A DNA stretch of 64,000 bases from DATDPM01 sp963841995 (GTDB taxonomy: Bacteria; Pseudomonadota; Alphaproteobacteria; DATDPM01). Location: assembly GCA_963841995.1 (NCBI GenBank), contig CAWJEX010000003.1, positions 189,598-253,597 on the forward strand. Direction: 5' to 3'. The notes under the pieces were generated by a model, which did not search any database, was not told the origin of the DNA, and saw only the letters and a list, made by a program, of their open reading frames with translations. Below, piece after piece: positions 26,803 to 34,944 of the stretch (its first letter is position 1; the number at the start of each line of letters is the position of its first letter). The position numbers were made by a program, and so were the translations under genes.

Positions 26803-27447
26803 TTGATTTTGTCCCGTCTTTATCTCATCACTCCCGAAAGACTCGATCTGGCGGATTTTGCCGATCCGCTTTCCGCGGCCCTCGATGCCGGCGAGGTGGC
26901 CGCCGTGCAGCTTCGCCTCAAGAACTACGATGACAAGTTTATCCGCCATGCCGTCTCGATTCTCCGTCCCATCGTCCAGAAACAAAATGCCGCGTTCATC
27001 TTGAACGACCGCGCCGATCTTGCCGCCGAGACCGGATGCGACGGCGTTCATATCGGCCAGCAGGATGGCTCCTATGCCGAGGCGCGCGACGCGGTCGGGC
27101 CGGATTCGATCGTCGGCGTCACTTGTCACGACTCGCGCCATCTGGCGATCGAGGCCGCCGAACAGGGAGCCGATTACGTCGCTTTCGGCGCCTTTTTCCC
27201 GACCCAGACCAAGATCGCCAGCGGCCATCCGACACCGGATATCCTGGAATGGTGGACAGACGTGATGGTGGTGCCTTGCGTGGCCATCGGCGGCATCACG
27301 CCGGAAAATGTGGCGCAGGTGATCGCCGCCGATTTCATCGCCGTCTGCTCGGGCATCTGGAATCATCCCCAAGGTCCCGCTGCGGCGGTGAAAGCTTACC
27401 TTTCGGCCATCGAGCGCGCCGTCCACGATCAAGGCATCACCGGCTAG
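26803..27447 (+). CDS. thiE: Thiamine phosphate synthase
   Basis: ThiE joins HMP-PP and thiazole phosphate to give thiamine monophosphate. The 214-residue TIM-barrel protein has LYLITPERLD, AVQLRLKNYDD, AAFILNDRADLAAETGCDGVHIGQQDG, GVTCHDSRHLAIEAAEQGADYVAFG and VAIGGITPENV. There is no ATG or GTG start in frame: candidates are TTG at 26803 and TTG at 26809. The MITE-like element ends only 48 bases upstream, so promoter and start may have changed when it inserted. The 3' end overlaps the convergent epmA by 11 bases. Confidence 0.92.
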   Translation: MILSRLYLITPERLDLADFADPLSAALDAGEVAAVQLRLKNYDDKFIRHAVSILRPIVQKQNAAFILNDRADLAAETGCDGVHIGQQDGSYAEARDAVGPDSIVGVTCHDSRHLAIEAAEQGADYVAFGAFFPTQTKIASGHPTPDILEWWTDVMVVPCVAIGGITPENVAQVIAADFIAVCSGIWNHPQGPAAAVKAYLSAIERAVHDQGITG

Positions 27448-28507
27448 GACCGGCCACCGGCGCCCACAGCACGTCTTCGATCGAATTCGCACCGGTTGCC
27501 AGCATCACCAAGCGATCGAAGCCCAGTGCCACACCGGCACAGTCCGCCAATCCGCGATCCAGCGCCGCCAGGAAATCCGCATCCGCGGGATATTGGACGC
27601 CGTAAAGGCGCTGCTTGATCTCCATGTCACGCGCAAAGCGCCGGCGATGCTCGGCGGCATCGGTCAGTTCGGCGCAGCCATTGGCCAGCTCGACGCCGCA
27701 AACATAAATCTCGAACCGGTCGGCCAGGCGCGGATCGCGTGCCTTCGCTTTCGCCAGCGCGGAAAGGCAGAGCGGATAGCCGTAAAGCACGGTCGGGCGG
27801 GCTTTTCCCAAATTGGGTTCGATGCGCGCGAGCAAAACTCTAAAGAATACGTCTTCGAACCGGTCGCGATCCTCGCATTTGATCCCGATGCGCCGCGCCT
27901 CGGCCCTGATCGGCGCCGGATCGGGATCGTCGCCCCCATCGCCCGGGGGGCCGAGCGTGGAGAGGAGATTGATCCCGGCATCCCGCGTAAACGCGTCGAC
28001 GACGCTGAGGCGCTCCCATTCGGCAAAGGGATCGCAAGTCGCGCCTTTGCGCTGAAACAATTTCGCGCCGGCTGCGGTTGCCGCGGCGCGGACGACACCC
28101 GCGCAATCTTCGACGATCCCCGCAATGCCGGCGCCCGCGCGATACCATTCAAGCATGGTGAATTCGGGATGATGGAGATCGGAGCGCTCGCCGTCCCGGA
28201 ATGCGTGGGCGAGTTGAAACAGGCGGGGCATTCCGGCAACGATGAGTTTTTTCATCGCGAATTCCGGCGAGGTATGAAGATAGAGCGCGCTTTGCCCGTT
28301 TAGGGGCCCGCCGAAGGGTTCGTGAAGCGCCGTCGCAAGCGCCTTCAAATGCGGCTCCAGGCCCGGCGAAACCTGAAGCGCCGGGGTTTCAACTTCGACG
28401 AAGGCTTGGCTGTCGAAATAGCTCCGCGCCGCGCGCGCAATCCGGGCGCGGGCCTCCAATCGAAGGCGCTTTTCGGCAAAGCGCTGAGGTTCCCACCAAG
28501 CTGGCAT
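27437..28507 (-). CDS. epmA: EF-P--(R)-beta-lysine ligase EpmA
   Basis: EpmA (PoxA/GenX) is a class II lysyl-tRNA synthetase paralogue that attaches (R)-beta-lysine to EF-P. The 356-residue protein lacks an anticodon-binding domain and contains YFDSQAFVEVETPALQVSPG, LYLHTSPEFAMKKL, motif 2 FRDGERSDLHHPEFTMLEWYR and motif 3 GVALGFDRLVMLATG. Its start faces epmB (divergent, 85 bases apart), and efp follows epmB. This makes a complete EpmA/EpmB/EF-P group, and the target lysine is present in EF-P. Confidence 0.95.
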   Translation of the reverse strand: MPAWWEPQRFAEKRLRLEARARIARAARSYFDSQAFVEVETPALQVSPGLEPHLKALATALHEPFGGPLNGQSALYLHTSPEFAMKKLIVAGMPRLFQLAHAFRDGERSDLHHPEFTMLEWYRAGAGIAGIVEDCAGVVRAAATAAGAKLFQRKGATCDPFAEWERLSVVDAFTRDAGINLLSTLGPPGDGGDDPDPAPIRAEARRIGIKCEDRDRFEDVFFRVLLARIEPNLGKARPTVLYGYPLCLSALAKAKARDPRLADRFEIYVCGVELANGCAELTDAAEHRRRFARDMEIKQRLYGVQYPADADFLAALDRGLADCAGVALGFDRLVMLATGANSIEDVLWAPVAGPSR

Positions 28508-28592
28508 GATCCCCTTACCCAGTCTCTTGACTCAATGCGGGCGAGCGACCGTTATGCCCTCAACCACGCGGGGCGCGAAAGGGAGTTTTGCC

Positions 28593-29742
28593 ATGACCGC
28601 TGTTTCTCAACCGCTCGAATTCCGGGCCGCTCAACTCGGGGCCGCTCGATTCCGGATCCTCTCGACCCGAGGCTTTTCCGAAAAGGCGGACGCTCCGGCG
28701 CGGCGCGGATCTGGTTGCCGCAGGCCTCGCGGACGATGCCGCCTTGGTCGATCAAGCGGGCGACATCTTCCCGGTGGCGATCACCGCTCATTTAGCCAAA
28801 TCGATGTCGCCCGGCGATGCCCTCGCCCGCCAATTCATTCCGTCCGAAGACGAACTTGCCCCGGATTCCAAGGACCGCAGCGATCCGATCGGCGATCATG
28901 TTCATGCGCCCTTGCGCGGCATCATCCATCGGTACCCGGACCGGCTGCTGCTGACGCCGATCCTGCTTTGCCCCGCCTATTGCCGCTTCTGCTTCCGGCG
29001 GGAAGATGTCGGCCAGGAGAATGCCGTCCTCAGCGATGACGAGCTTGATGCCGCTTTTGGTTACATCGAATCCCGGCCGGAGATTTGGGAAGTGATCTTG
29101 AGCGGCGGCGATCCGCTGATGCTCCCCGCCATGCGCTTGGCCGCGATCGTCGCGCGCTTGTCCGCGATTTCCCATGTCGCCGTCATTCGTATCCACACTC
29201 GGGTGCCGGTGCTGGACCCTCCGCGGATAACGCCCGCTTTGATCGAAGCATTGAATACCGAGAAGGCGATGTTTGTGGTGATTCACTGCAATCATCCCCA
29301 GGAATTGAGCGAGCCGGTGCGCGCCGCCTGCCATGCTCTCGTCAAAGCCGGCTTGCCGCTGTTGAGTCAGACCGTGTTGCTGAAAAGCGTCAACGACGAT
29401 GCCAAGACCATGGCCGATCTCATGCGCGCCCTCGTCGCCAACCGCATCAAGCCCTATTACCTCCATCATCCGGACCTCGCACCCGGCACCGCGCATTTCC
29501 GCTTGCCGATCGAGCGCGGCCAGGAATTGATGCGGCAACTTCGCGGGCGCTTGTCCGGCCTCTGCCAGCCGACTTACGTGCTCGACATCCCCGGCGGCTT
29601 CGGCAAGGTGCCGGTCGGGCCGAGTTATCTTGAGCCGGATGGCGATGGCGGACAGCGGGTCATCGATTGGCAGGGCGGAAGTCATAGCTACCCGACAAGC
29701 CCCGACGCGACCGCCGATATTGCGGGCAAGAGCCCAGTCTGA
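28593..29742 (+). CDS. epmB: EF-P beta-lysylation protein EpmB (KamA family), apparent frameshift near codon 28
   Basis: EpmB is a radical SAM lysine 2,3-aminomutase that makes (R)-beta-lysine for EF-P. The radical SAM motif is CPAYCRFCFRRE, and the usual KamA blocks follow (EVILSGGDPLML, IRIHTRVPVLDP, YYLHHPDLAPGTAHFR). The core frame is open from 28597 but has no ATG, GTG or TTG until TTG 28744, which would cut off the N-terminal part (RRTLRRGADLVAAGL). An ATG at 28593 with an excellent ribosome site (AAGGGAG 7 bases upstream) is in another frame. Removing one T from the TTTT run at 28674-28677 joins them into 382 residues. The break is probably a sequence error. Confidence 0.88.
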
Positions 29743-29799
29743 TAGCTTCCGCGCCGCAGTTTTCCCCCGCATCCAATTAACCAAAACCGATCGGAACCC

Positions 29800-30366
29800 A
29801 TGAAGATCCAGGCCAATCAAACTCGCCCGGGCATGGTCCTGGAGCACGAAGGCCGCCAATACGCGGTGCTGAAGATCCAGATCATTCAGCCCGGCAAGGG
29901 CGGCGCCTTCATCGCGGTGGAGATGCGCGACATCAAGACCGGCACCAAGACCAACGCGCGCTGGCGCACCCAGGATACCGTCGAGAAACTGAACGTCGAA
30001 GAGCGCGAATGCAGCTTCCTGTTCGGCGATGCCGACACGCTCACCTTCATGGATACCGAAAGCTACGAGCAACTGACCATCCCGCGGGACATGCTGGGCG
30101 ATCAGGCCGGGTTCCTGCAGGACGGCATGCATGTCACCGTTGATTTCGTCGAAGGCAAGCCGGTATCGGTGACGCTGCCGCAAACCGTGGTGCTGGAAGT
30201 CACCCAAGCCGATCCGGTGGTCCGGGGACAAACCGCGTCGTCTTCTTACAAGCCGGCAACTCTTTCGAACGGCATGCGGGTTTTGGTGCCGCCGCATATC
30301 GGTGCGGGAACGCGCATTGTCGTGAATACCACTGACTCTTCATACGTCGAACGCGCCAAGGATTAG
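29800..30366 (+). CDS. efp: Elongation factor P
   Basis: EF-P rescues ribosomes stalled at polyproline. The 188-residue protein starts MKIQANQTRPGMVLEHEGRQ and carries the modification loop IIQPGKGGAF with Lys33, the residue beta-lysylated by EpmA. The C-terminal OB domains include TLSNGMRVLVPPHIGAGTRI, close to the conserved C-terminal signature. It follows epmB by 57 bases on the same strand. The window has several polyproline-rich proteins (TolA, the OmpA-like protein at 31.3 kb) that would depend on EF-P. Confidence 0.98.
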   Translation: MKIQANQTRPGMVLEHEGRQYAVLKIQIIQPGKGGAFIAVEMRDIKTGTKTNARWRTQDTVEKLNVEERECSFLFGDADTLTFMDTESYEQLTIPRDMLGDQAGFLQDGMHVTVDFVEGKPVSVTLPQTVVLEVTQADPVVRGQTASSSYKPATLSNGMRVLVPPHIGAGTRIVVNTTDSSYVERAKD

Positions 30367-30384
30367 GACGCATAAATCAACATT

Positions 30385-31200
30385 GTGCTTCGCGATTCGC
30401 CCCTCTTGAACGTGATGTCGGCGGCGGCCCGAAAGGCCGCGCGCGGCTTGGTGCGCGATTTCGGCGAAGTCGAGCAATTGCAGGTTTCGCGAAAAGGCCC
30501 CGCCGATTTCGTCTCCGTGGCCGATACCAAGGCCGAGCGAATCTTGCGCACCGAGCTCGCCAAAGCGCGCCCCGATTTCGGATTCCTGATGGAGGAAAGC
30601 GGAGCGATCGCCGGCAAGGACCCTCAGCACCGCTGGCTGATCGATCCGCTGGACGGCACACTCAATTTCCTCCACGGGATTCCGCATTTCTCGATCTCAA
30701 TCGGATTGGAGCGCGCCGGCGAAATCGTTGCCGGTCTGATTTACGATCCGCTGCGCGATGAAATGTTCGTCGCCGAAAAAGGTATGGGCGCGTTCATGAA
30801 CGATCGCCGCCTTCGCGTTTCCGCACGCAGCAACATGGTCGATGCGGTCTTTGCGACGGGGATTCCGTTCCACGGCCGGGCGCATCATCCCGCCTATTTG
30901 GGCATGCTCGCCACCGTGGTGGAGGGAAGCGCCGGGATCAGGCGATTTGGATCGGCGGCGCTCGATCTTGCCTATGTCGCCGCCGGCCGCTATGACGGAT
31001 TTTGGGAGACCGGCCTTAGCCCGTGGGATATCGCGGCGGGAATCGTCATCGTCCGCGAAGCCGGCGGCTTCGTGAGCGAAATTGAAGGCGGGCACAAGAT
31101 GCTTGAAAGCGGCAGCGTGCTGGCCGCCAATGATCATCTCCACCTCGCCTTGGGCAAATTGCTTCGTAACGCCATTGCCGAGCATCGCGGCACGGTGTGA
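30385..31200 (+). CDS. suhB: Inositol monophosphatase family protein
   Basis: This Mg-dependent phosphatase (SuhB/IMPase family) hydrolyses inositol-1-phosphate or related sugar phosphates; SuhB also acts with Nus factors in rRNA antitermination. The 271-residue protein has the metal motif WLIDPLDGTLNFLHGIPHF and the second motif LSPWDIAAGIVIVREAGG. It starts at GTG 30385, 18 bases after efp, so they are probably cotranscribed. Whether the in vivo role is phosphatase or Nus partner cannot be decided here. Confidence 0.9.
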   Translation: MLRDSPLLNVMSAAARKAARGLVRDFGEVEQLQVSRKGPADFVSVADTKAERILRTELAKARPDFGFLMEESGAIAGKDPQHRWLIDPLDGTLNFLHGIPHFSISIGLERAGEIVAGLIYDPLRDEMFVAEKGMGAFMNDRRLRVSARSNMVDAVFATGIPFHGRAHHPAYLGMLATVVEGSAGIRRFGSAALDLAYVAAGRYDGFWETGLSPWDIAAGIVIVREAGGFVSEIEGGHKMLESGSVLAANDHLHLALGKLLRNAIAEHRGTV

Positions 31201-31206
31201 TTCATT

Positions 31207-31242
31207 TTGTTCCTAAGCCATCGGTTGTTCCTAAGCCATTGG
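31207..31242. repeat. Two 18-bp direct repeats upstream of the OmpA-like gene
   Basis: TTGTTCCTAAGCCATCGG at 31207-31224 is followed at once by TTGTTCCTAAGCCATTGG at 31225-31242, one mismatch. They lie between the suhB stop and the next gene. The arrangement could be a tandem operator or a simple duplication. No binding protein is implied by the sequence alone. Confidence 0.75.
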
Positions 31243-31318
31243 TGGCGCATAAGAGTTGCGGGTTGTCGCCGGACGTGAGCATGGGCTATTGTTGCCGGAC
31301 GGGAGGCTTGGTGTGACG

Positions 31319-32479
31319 ATGGCAGCAAGCATCTTGCGCACCGGTGAAGCGGTGAATTTGATGATTGATAAAGACCAACACCGGGGGCTGAGAGGCTTGC
31401 GGCGCTTCGCGAGCGTCATGGCGGCGGTGGCGGCGACGATCGTTTCCGGCGCAGGCCTTGCCACGGGCGCCTTCGCCCAGGACGGAACGGTTGTCATCGG
31501 CGGCAGCGGCGCGCCGGACGTTCAAGTCGATCTCAACGCCATCTATGGCGGTGGCCCCGCCACGCCTTACAGCCCGACCGGCCGGCGGCTCCTGATGCCC
31601 AACGCCGGAAAGTTTCATGCCATCAAATTGAGGCCGCCGGGCTCATCGAGCGGCGTGAAACACGCTGTCAAGACGGCTCCCGAGAAAACCGCGAAAGCCG
31701 AAGCGGCGGCAACCCAGGCCACCGGAGAGCCCACCGGCGATGAACCTCTGATCCCGCCGCCTTCGGCCGAACCCGCGCCGCCGGCACCGCCTCCCTCCGC
31801 ATCGACCCCGACCCCATTATCGAAATCCGCGGAAGAGCCGCCGCCGCCGGCTCAGAAGACTCTGCCGGTCGAGTCGGCGCCGCTCGCGCCGCCTGCCGCC
31901 AAATCCACGGTCCCGGCAAAGGCCGCGGGAAAGATGGCAGAAGCGGCACCCGAGACGCCGCCGCCCGCTCCCGGCAAGACGGAAGCGCCGCCCCCGCCAC
32001 CACCGGCTCCAGCCCCGGCAGCGAGCAAGACCAAGTCGGCCGCTCCGCCGCCGCCGCCCGCCCCGGTCACACCCGGTCCGGCAACCAGCGCCGAAACGGC
32101 GCCGCCGCCACCGCCGACAGCCAATCCGCAAGTTGCGGCTCTGCCGCCCGCGCCATCGTTTTCGATGGAGAAGCCGACCGCCATTCCGTTCACGGTCGGA
32201 GCCTCGACGCTTGCCGATCCCGCCAAGCAGACGCTGGGTAGCGTTGCCCAGACTTTGAACGGCAATGCCGACCTTCGCCTGCAGATCGTCGCGTACGCGA
32301 CCGGCAGCGACGACAATGCGAGCCAAGCGCGCCGGTTGTCGCTGTCTCGCGCTTTGGCGGTCCGATCTTTCCTGATCGATGCCGGAATCCGCAGCACGCG
32401 CATGGATGTGCGGGCGCTGGGCAACAAATTCGATTCGGGTCCCGGCGATCGCGTGGATCTTATCGTTGTCAAACCTTAG
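31319..32479 (+). CDS. OmpA-like protein with proline-rich linker
   Basis: The protein (386 residues from this start) has a positively charged N-terminus, a signal peptide (FASVMAAVAATIVSGAGLATGAFAQ) and a very long proline/alanine-rich linker of about 180 residues with repeated PPPP runs. The C-terminal domain (about 110 residues) resembles OmpA/MotB peptidoglycan-binding domains: IPFTVGASTLADPAKQTL, LRLQIVAYATGSDDNASQARRLSLSRALAVRSFLIDAGI, and the final MDVRALGNKF strand. It is likely periplasmic or outer-membrane associated. The next two genes encode an ExbB/MotA-like and a MotB-like protein, so the three may act together. Starts at 31256 and 31361 are also possible. Confidence 0.8.
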   Translation: MAASILRTGEAVNLMIDKDQHRGLRGLRRFASVMAAVAATIVSGAGLATGAFAQDGTVVIGGSGAPDVQVDLNAIYGGGPATPYSPTGRRLLMPNAGKFHAIKLRPPGSSSGVKHAVKTAPEKTAKAEAAATQATGEPTGDEPLIPPPSAEPAPPAPPPSASTPTPLSKSAEEPPPPAQKTLPVESAPLAPPAAKSTVPAKAAGKMAEAAPETPPPAPGKTEAPPPPPPAPAPAASKTKSAAPPPPPAPVTPGPATSAETAPPPPPTANPQVAALPPAPSFSMEKPTAIPFTVGASTLADPAKQTLGSVAQTLNGNADLRLQIVAYATGSDDNASQARRLSLSRALAVRSFLIDAGIRSTRMDVRALGNKFDSGPGDRVDLIVVKP

Positions 32480-32527
32480 ATCACGCTCTTGGCCGGGCCG
32501 TTTGCGCCGGCGCCTCCGGAGTAACGC

Positions 32528-33664
32528 ATGACGAGTCCCAAACGGTTTCTCACCCGAATGATCATATTCGTGGTAGCGGTATTGGCCGTCGCTGGCGTGC
32601 TGCTGGGACGTCTCTACGACATCTTTCTCTACAACCCGCCGCTCAACGCCGTGATCCTTCTGGTCATCGCGTTCGGCATCGGCTTTGCGTTCCACCAAGT
32701 CTTGATGCTGCGGCCCGAAGTGACTTGGATCGAAACCTTCCGGCGCGACCGCGGATTTGCTTCGACCGACAAACCGCCGAAACTCTTGGGGCCGATGGCG
32801 AACATGCTCGGCGACCGCTCCAACAAACTTCGCCTTTCCGCCCCGTCGCAGCGGTCCTTGCTCGATTCCATCAGTGCCCGGCTCGACGAATCCCGCGAGA
32901 TCTCACGCTACATCATCAGCCTGCTCATTTTCCTCGGCCTGCTCGGCACGTTCTGGGGCTTGCTCGAAACCGTTCGCTCGGTCGGCAGCGTCATTCAGAC
33001 CATGGACATATCATCAAGTGACCTGACGGCCGTGTTCGACAATTTGAAGGCGGGATTGAACAAGCCCTTGACCGGCATGGGCACGTCCTTCGGCTCGTCG
33101 CTGTTCGGCCTGAGCGGGTCGCTCGTCGTCGGATTTCTCGAGCTGCAAGCCGGCCAGGCGCAAAATCATTTCTATAACGAACTCGAGGAATGGCTGTCCG
33201 GCATGACCCGGCTTTCGAGCGGTGCCGGGGCCGGCGAAAGCGATCAACCGGTCCCCGCCTATATCCAGGCTCTGCTCGAGCAGACCGCCGACAATCTCGA
33301 AAATCTGCAGCGCACTCTTTCGCGCAGCGACGAAGGTCAGCACAACGCCAATAACGCGCTTATTGCATTGTCCGACCGGCTATCGACGTTGAACGACCAG
33401 ATGCGGACCGAACAGGATCTGATGCTCAAGCTCGCCGAAACCCAGCTCGAGATGAAACCGATTCTCGCGAAACTCGCCAACGCGGCCAGCGACGGCGGCA
33501 TCGGCATGGATGGGGCGACCCGGACCCATATCCGCAATATCGACGTTTATCTGGCGCGCCTTCTTGAAGACATCGGCAGCGGCCGCAACCAAATGACCCA
33601 AGAAATCCGCAGCGAGATCAAATTGCTCGCCCGCACCATCGCGGCAATGGCGGAAGACAGCTAG
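32528..33664 (+). CDS. MotA/TolQ/ExbB-like membrane protein
   Basis: The 378-residue protein has two N-terminal membrane helices (about 11-32 and 38-58), then two more at about 130-150 (SLLIFLGLLGTFWGLLETVRSVG) and 188-205 (TSFGSSLFGLSGSLVVGFLEL). The FLGLLGTFWGLLETV segment matches the ExbB/TolQ/MotA proton-channel helix. The C-terminal region is a long helical, partly coiled tail. It is followed 2 bases later by a MotB-like gene, as expected for a stator pair. Many alphaproteobacteria carry such a pair outside flagellar loci; its role is not established. Zorya ZorA belongs to the same broad family, but no zorC, zorD or zorE is present. Confidence 0.85.
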   Translation: MTSPKRFLTRMIIFVVAVLAVAGVLLGRLYDIFLYNPPLNAVILLVIAFGIGFAFHQVLMLRPEVTWIETFRRDRGFASTDKPPKLLGPMANMLGDRSNKLRLSAPSQRSLLDSISARLDESREISRYIISLLIFLGLLGTFWGLLETVRSVGSVIQTMDISSSDLTAVFDNLKAGLNKPLTGMGTSFGSSLFGLSGSLVVGFLELQAGQAQNHFYNELEEWLSGMTRLSSGAGAGESDQPVPAYIQALLEQTADNLENLQRTLSRSDEGQHNANNALIALSDRLSTLNDQMRTEQDLMLKLAETQLEMKPILAKLANAASDGGIGMDGATRTHIRNIDVYLARLLEDIGSGRNQMTQEIRSEIKLLARTIAAMAEDS

Positions 33665-33666
33665 CG

Positions 33667-34944
33667 ATGCGCGGCAGGGCCTCTACCCGCCGCCGGTCCG
33701 TCGATATCTGGCCGGGATTCGTCGACGCGCTCACCTCGCTTCTCCTCGTCATCACCTTCGTGCTCGTCGTGTTCGTGCTCGCGCAATTCTATTTGCGCGC
33801 CACGCTGTCGGGCCAAAACGAAGAGCTGAAACGCCTCACCCGGCAGGTGAGCCAACTCGCCGATCTGCTTTCGCTTGAAAAGCAGTCCAACGAAAAACTT
33901 CAGACCAATGTTTCGCAACTATCGACGGAGTTGCAGAGCACGCTGGCCGAACGGGAGCAGCTCACGACCCAGCTCAACGACCTCAAGACCCAAGCCGCCG
34001 CAAGCGAAGAGCAGTTGAACCAGGCCCGCGCCGAGCTTGAAAGCTTGCATCGCGATATCGAAGCGCTGCGCCAGGTGAAAGATCAGCTGGAATCGCAGGT
34101 CGCGCAGCTCGGCGGCAATCTCAAGGAAAGCCAGGCCAAGGCCAGCGATCTCGAAACCCAGCTGGGCGCCGAGCGCGACCGCTCGAAAGAACTCGAAGCC
34201 AAGCTGGCGGATCAGACCGAACGCACCCAGCTTGCGCAAAAGGCCATCGACGAAAAAGACGTTTTGCTGCGCGATAAATTGTCGGCCCTCGAGAGCGAGC
34301 AGAAGGTGACGGCGGAACAGCGCGCGCAGATCGAAGTTCTGAACCAGCAGATCAAGGCGCTGCGCGATCAATTGTCGGCGATCCAGAAGGCGCTCGACAT
34401 TTCGGAAGCCTCCGCCAAAGAACAGAAGGTTCAAATCGCCGATCTCGGCAAGAAGCTCAACCTTGCCTTGGCCGGCAAGGTTCAGGAGCTCGCCCGCTAC
34501 CGTTCGGAATTTTTCGGCAAGCTGCGGGAAATCTTAGGCGACCGGCCGGATATCCGGGTGGTCGGCGACCGCTTCGTGTTCCAGTCCGAGGTGTTGTTCG
34601 ATAGCGGGTCGGCGGATTTGGGCGACGACGGCAAAACGCAATTGGCGGCGCTCGCCAAGACCCTGATCGACATCGGCAAGCAAATTCCGCCCGATATCGA
34701 TTGGGTATTGCGGGTCGACGGCCACACCGACAAGCGGCCGATCAACAACCCAAAGTTTCCCTCGAATTGGGAGCTGTCGACCCAACGGGCGTTGTCGGTG
34801 GTGCGGTTTCTGATTTCCCAGGGTGTCGCACCCCAGCATTTGGCCGCCACCGGTTTCGGCGAATTTCAGCCGCTCGATTCCGGCGACGACGAAGTCGCCT
34901 ATCGGCGCAACCGCCGGATCGAACTCAAGCTCACCGAGCGGTAA
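33667..34944 (+). CDS. MotB-like protein with coiled coil and OmpA domain
   Basis: The 425-residue protein has a basic N-terminus, one membrane helix at about residues 19-42 (FVDALTSLLLVITFVLVVFV) and a long coiled coil from about 45 to 280 rich in Gln, Leu, Glu and Lys. The OmpA/MotB peptidoglycan-binding domain (about 290-425) shows VLFDSGSADLGDDGKTQLAA, VDGHTDKRPINN and STQRALSVVRFLISQGV. The aspartate in the membrane helix (FVDALTS) matches the proton-carrying Asp of MotB/ExbD. It pairs with the ExbB-like protein. Its last 14 bases overlap the convergent ABC transporter gene. Confidence 0.87.
   Translation: MRGRASTRRRSVDIWPGFVDALTSLLLVITFVLVVFVLAQFYLRATLSGQNEELKRLTRQVSQLADLLSLEKQSNEKLQTNVSQLSTELQSTLAEREQLTTQLNDLKTQAAASEEQLNQARAELESLHRDIEALRQVKDQLESQVAQLGGNLKESQAKASDLETQLGAERDRSKELEAKLADQTERTQLAQKAIDEKDVLLRDKLSALESEQKVTAEQRAQIEVLNQQIKALRDQLSAIQKALDISEASAKEQKVQIADLGKKLNLALAGKVQELARYRSEFFGKLREILGDRPDIRVVGDRFVFQSEVLFDSGSADLGDDGKTQLAALAKTLIDIGKQIPPDIDWVLRVDGHTDKRPINNPKFPSNWELSTQRALSVVRFLISQGVAPQHLAATGFGEFQPLDSGDDEVAYRRNRRIELKLTER

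Noticed and set aside
28792..30297. Minus-strand 501-codon frame opposite epmB and efp
   Set aside because: Shadow of conserved plus-strand genes; no recognisable domain.
32528..34944. Zorya-type defence system
   Set aside because: ZorA/ZorB-like architecture only; there is no helicase, nuclease or ZorE gene, and such pairs are common in non-defence contexts.
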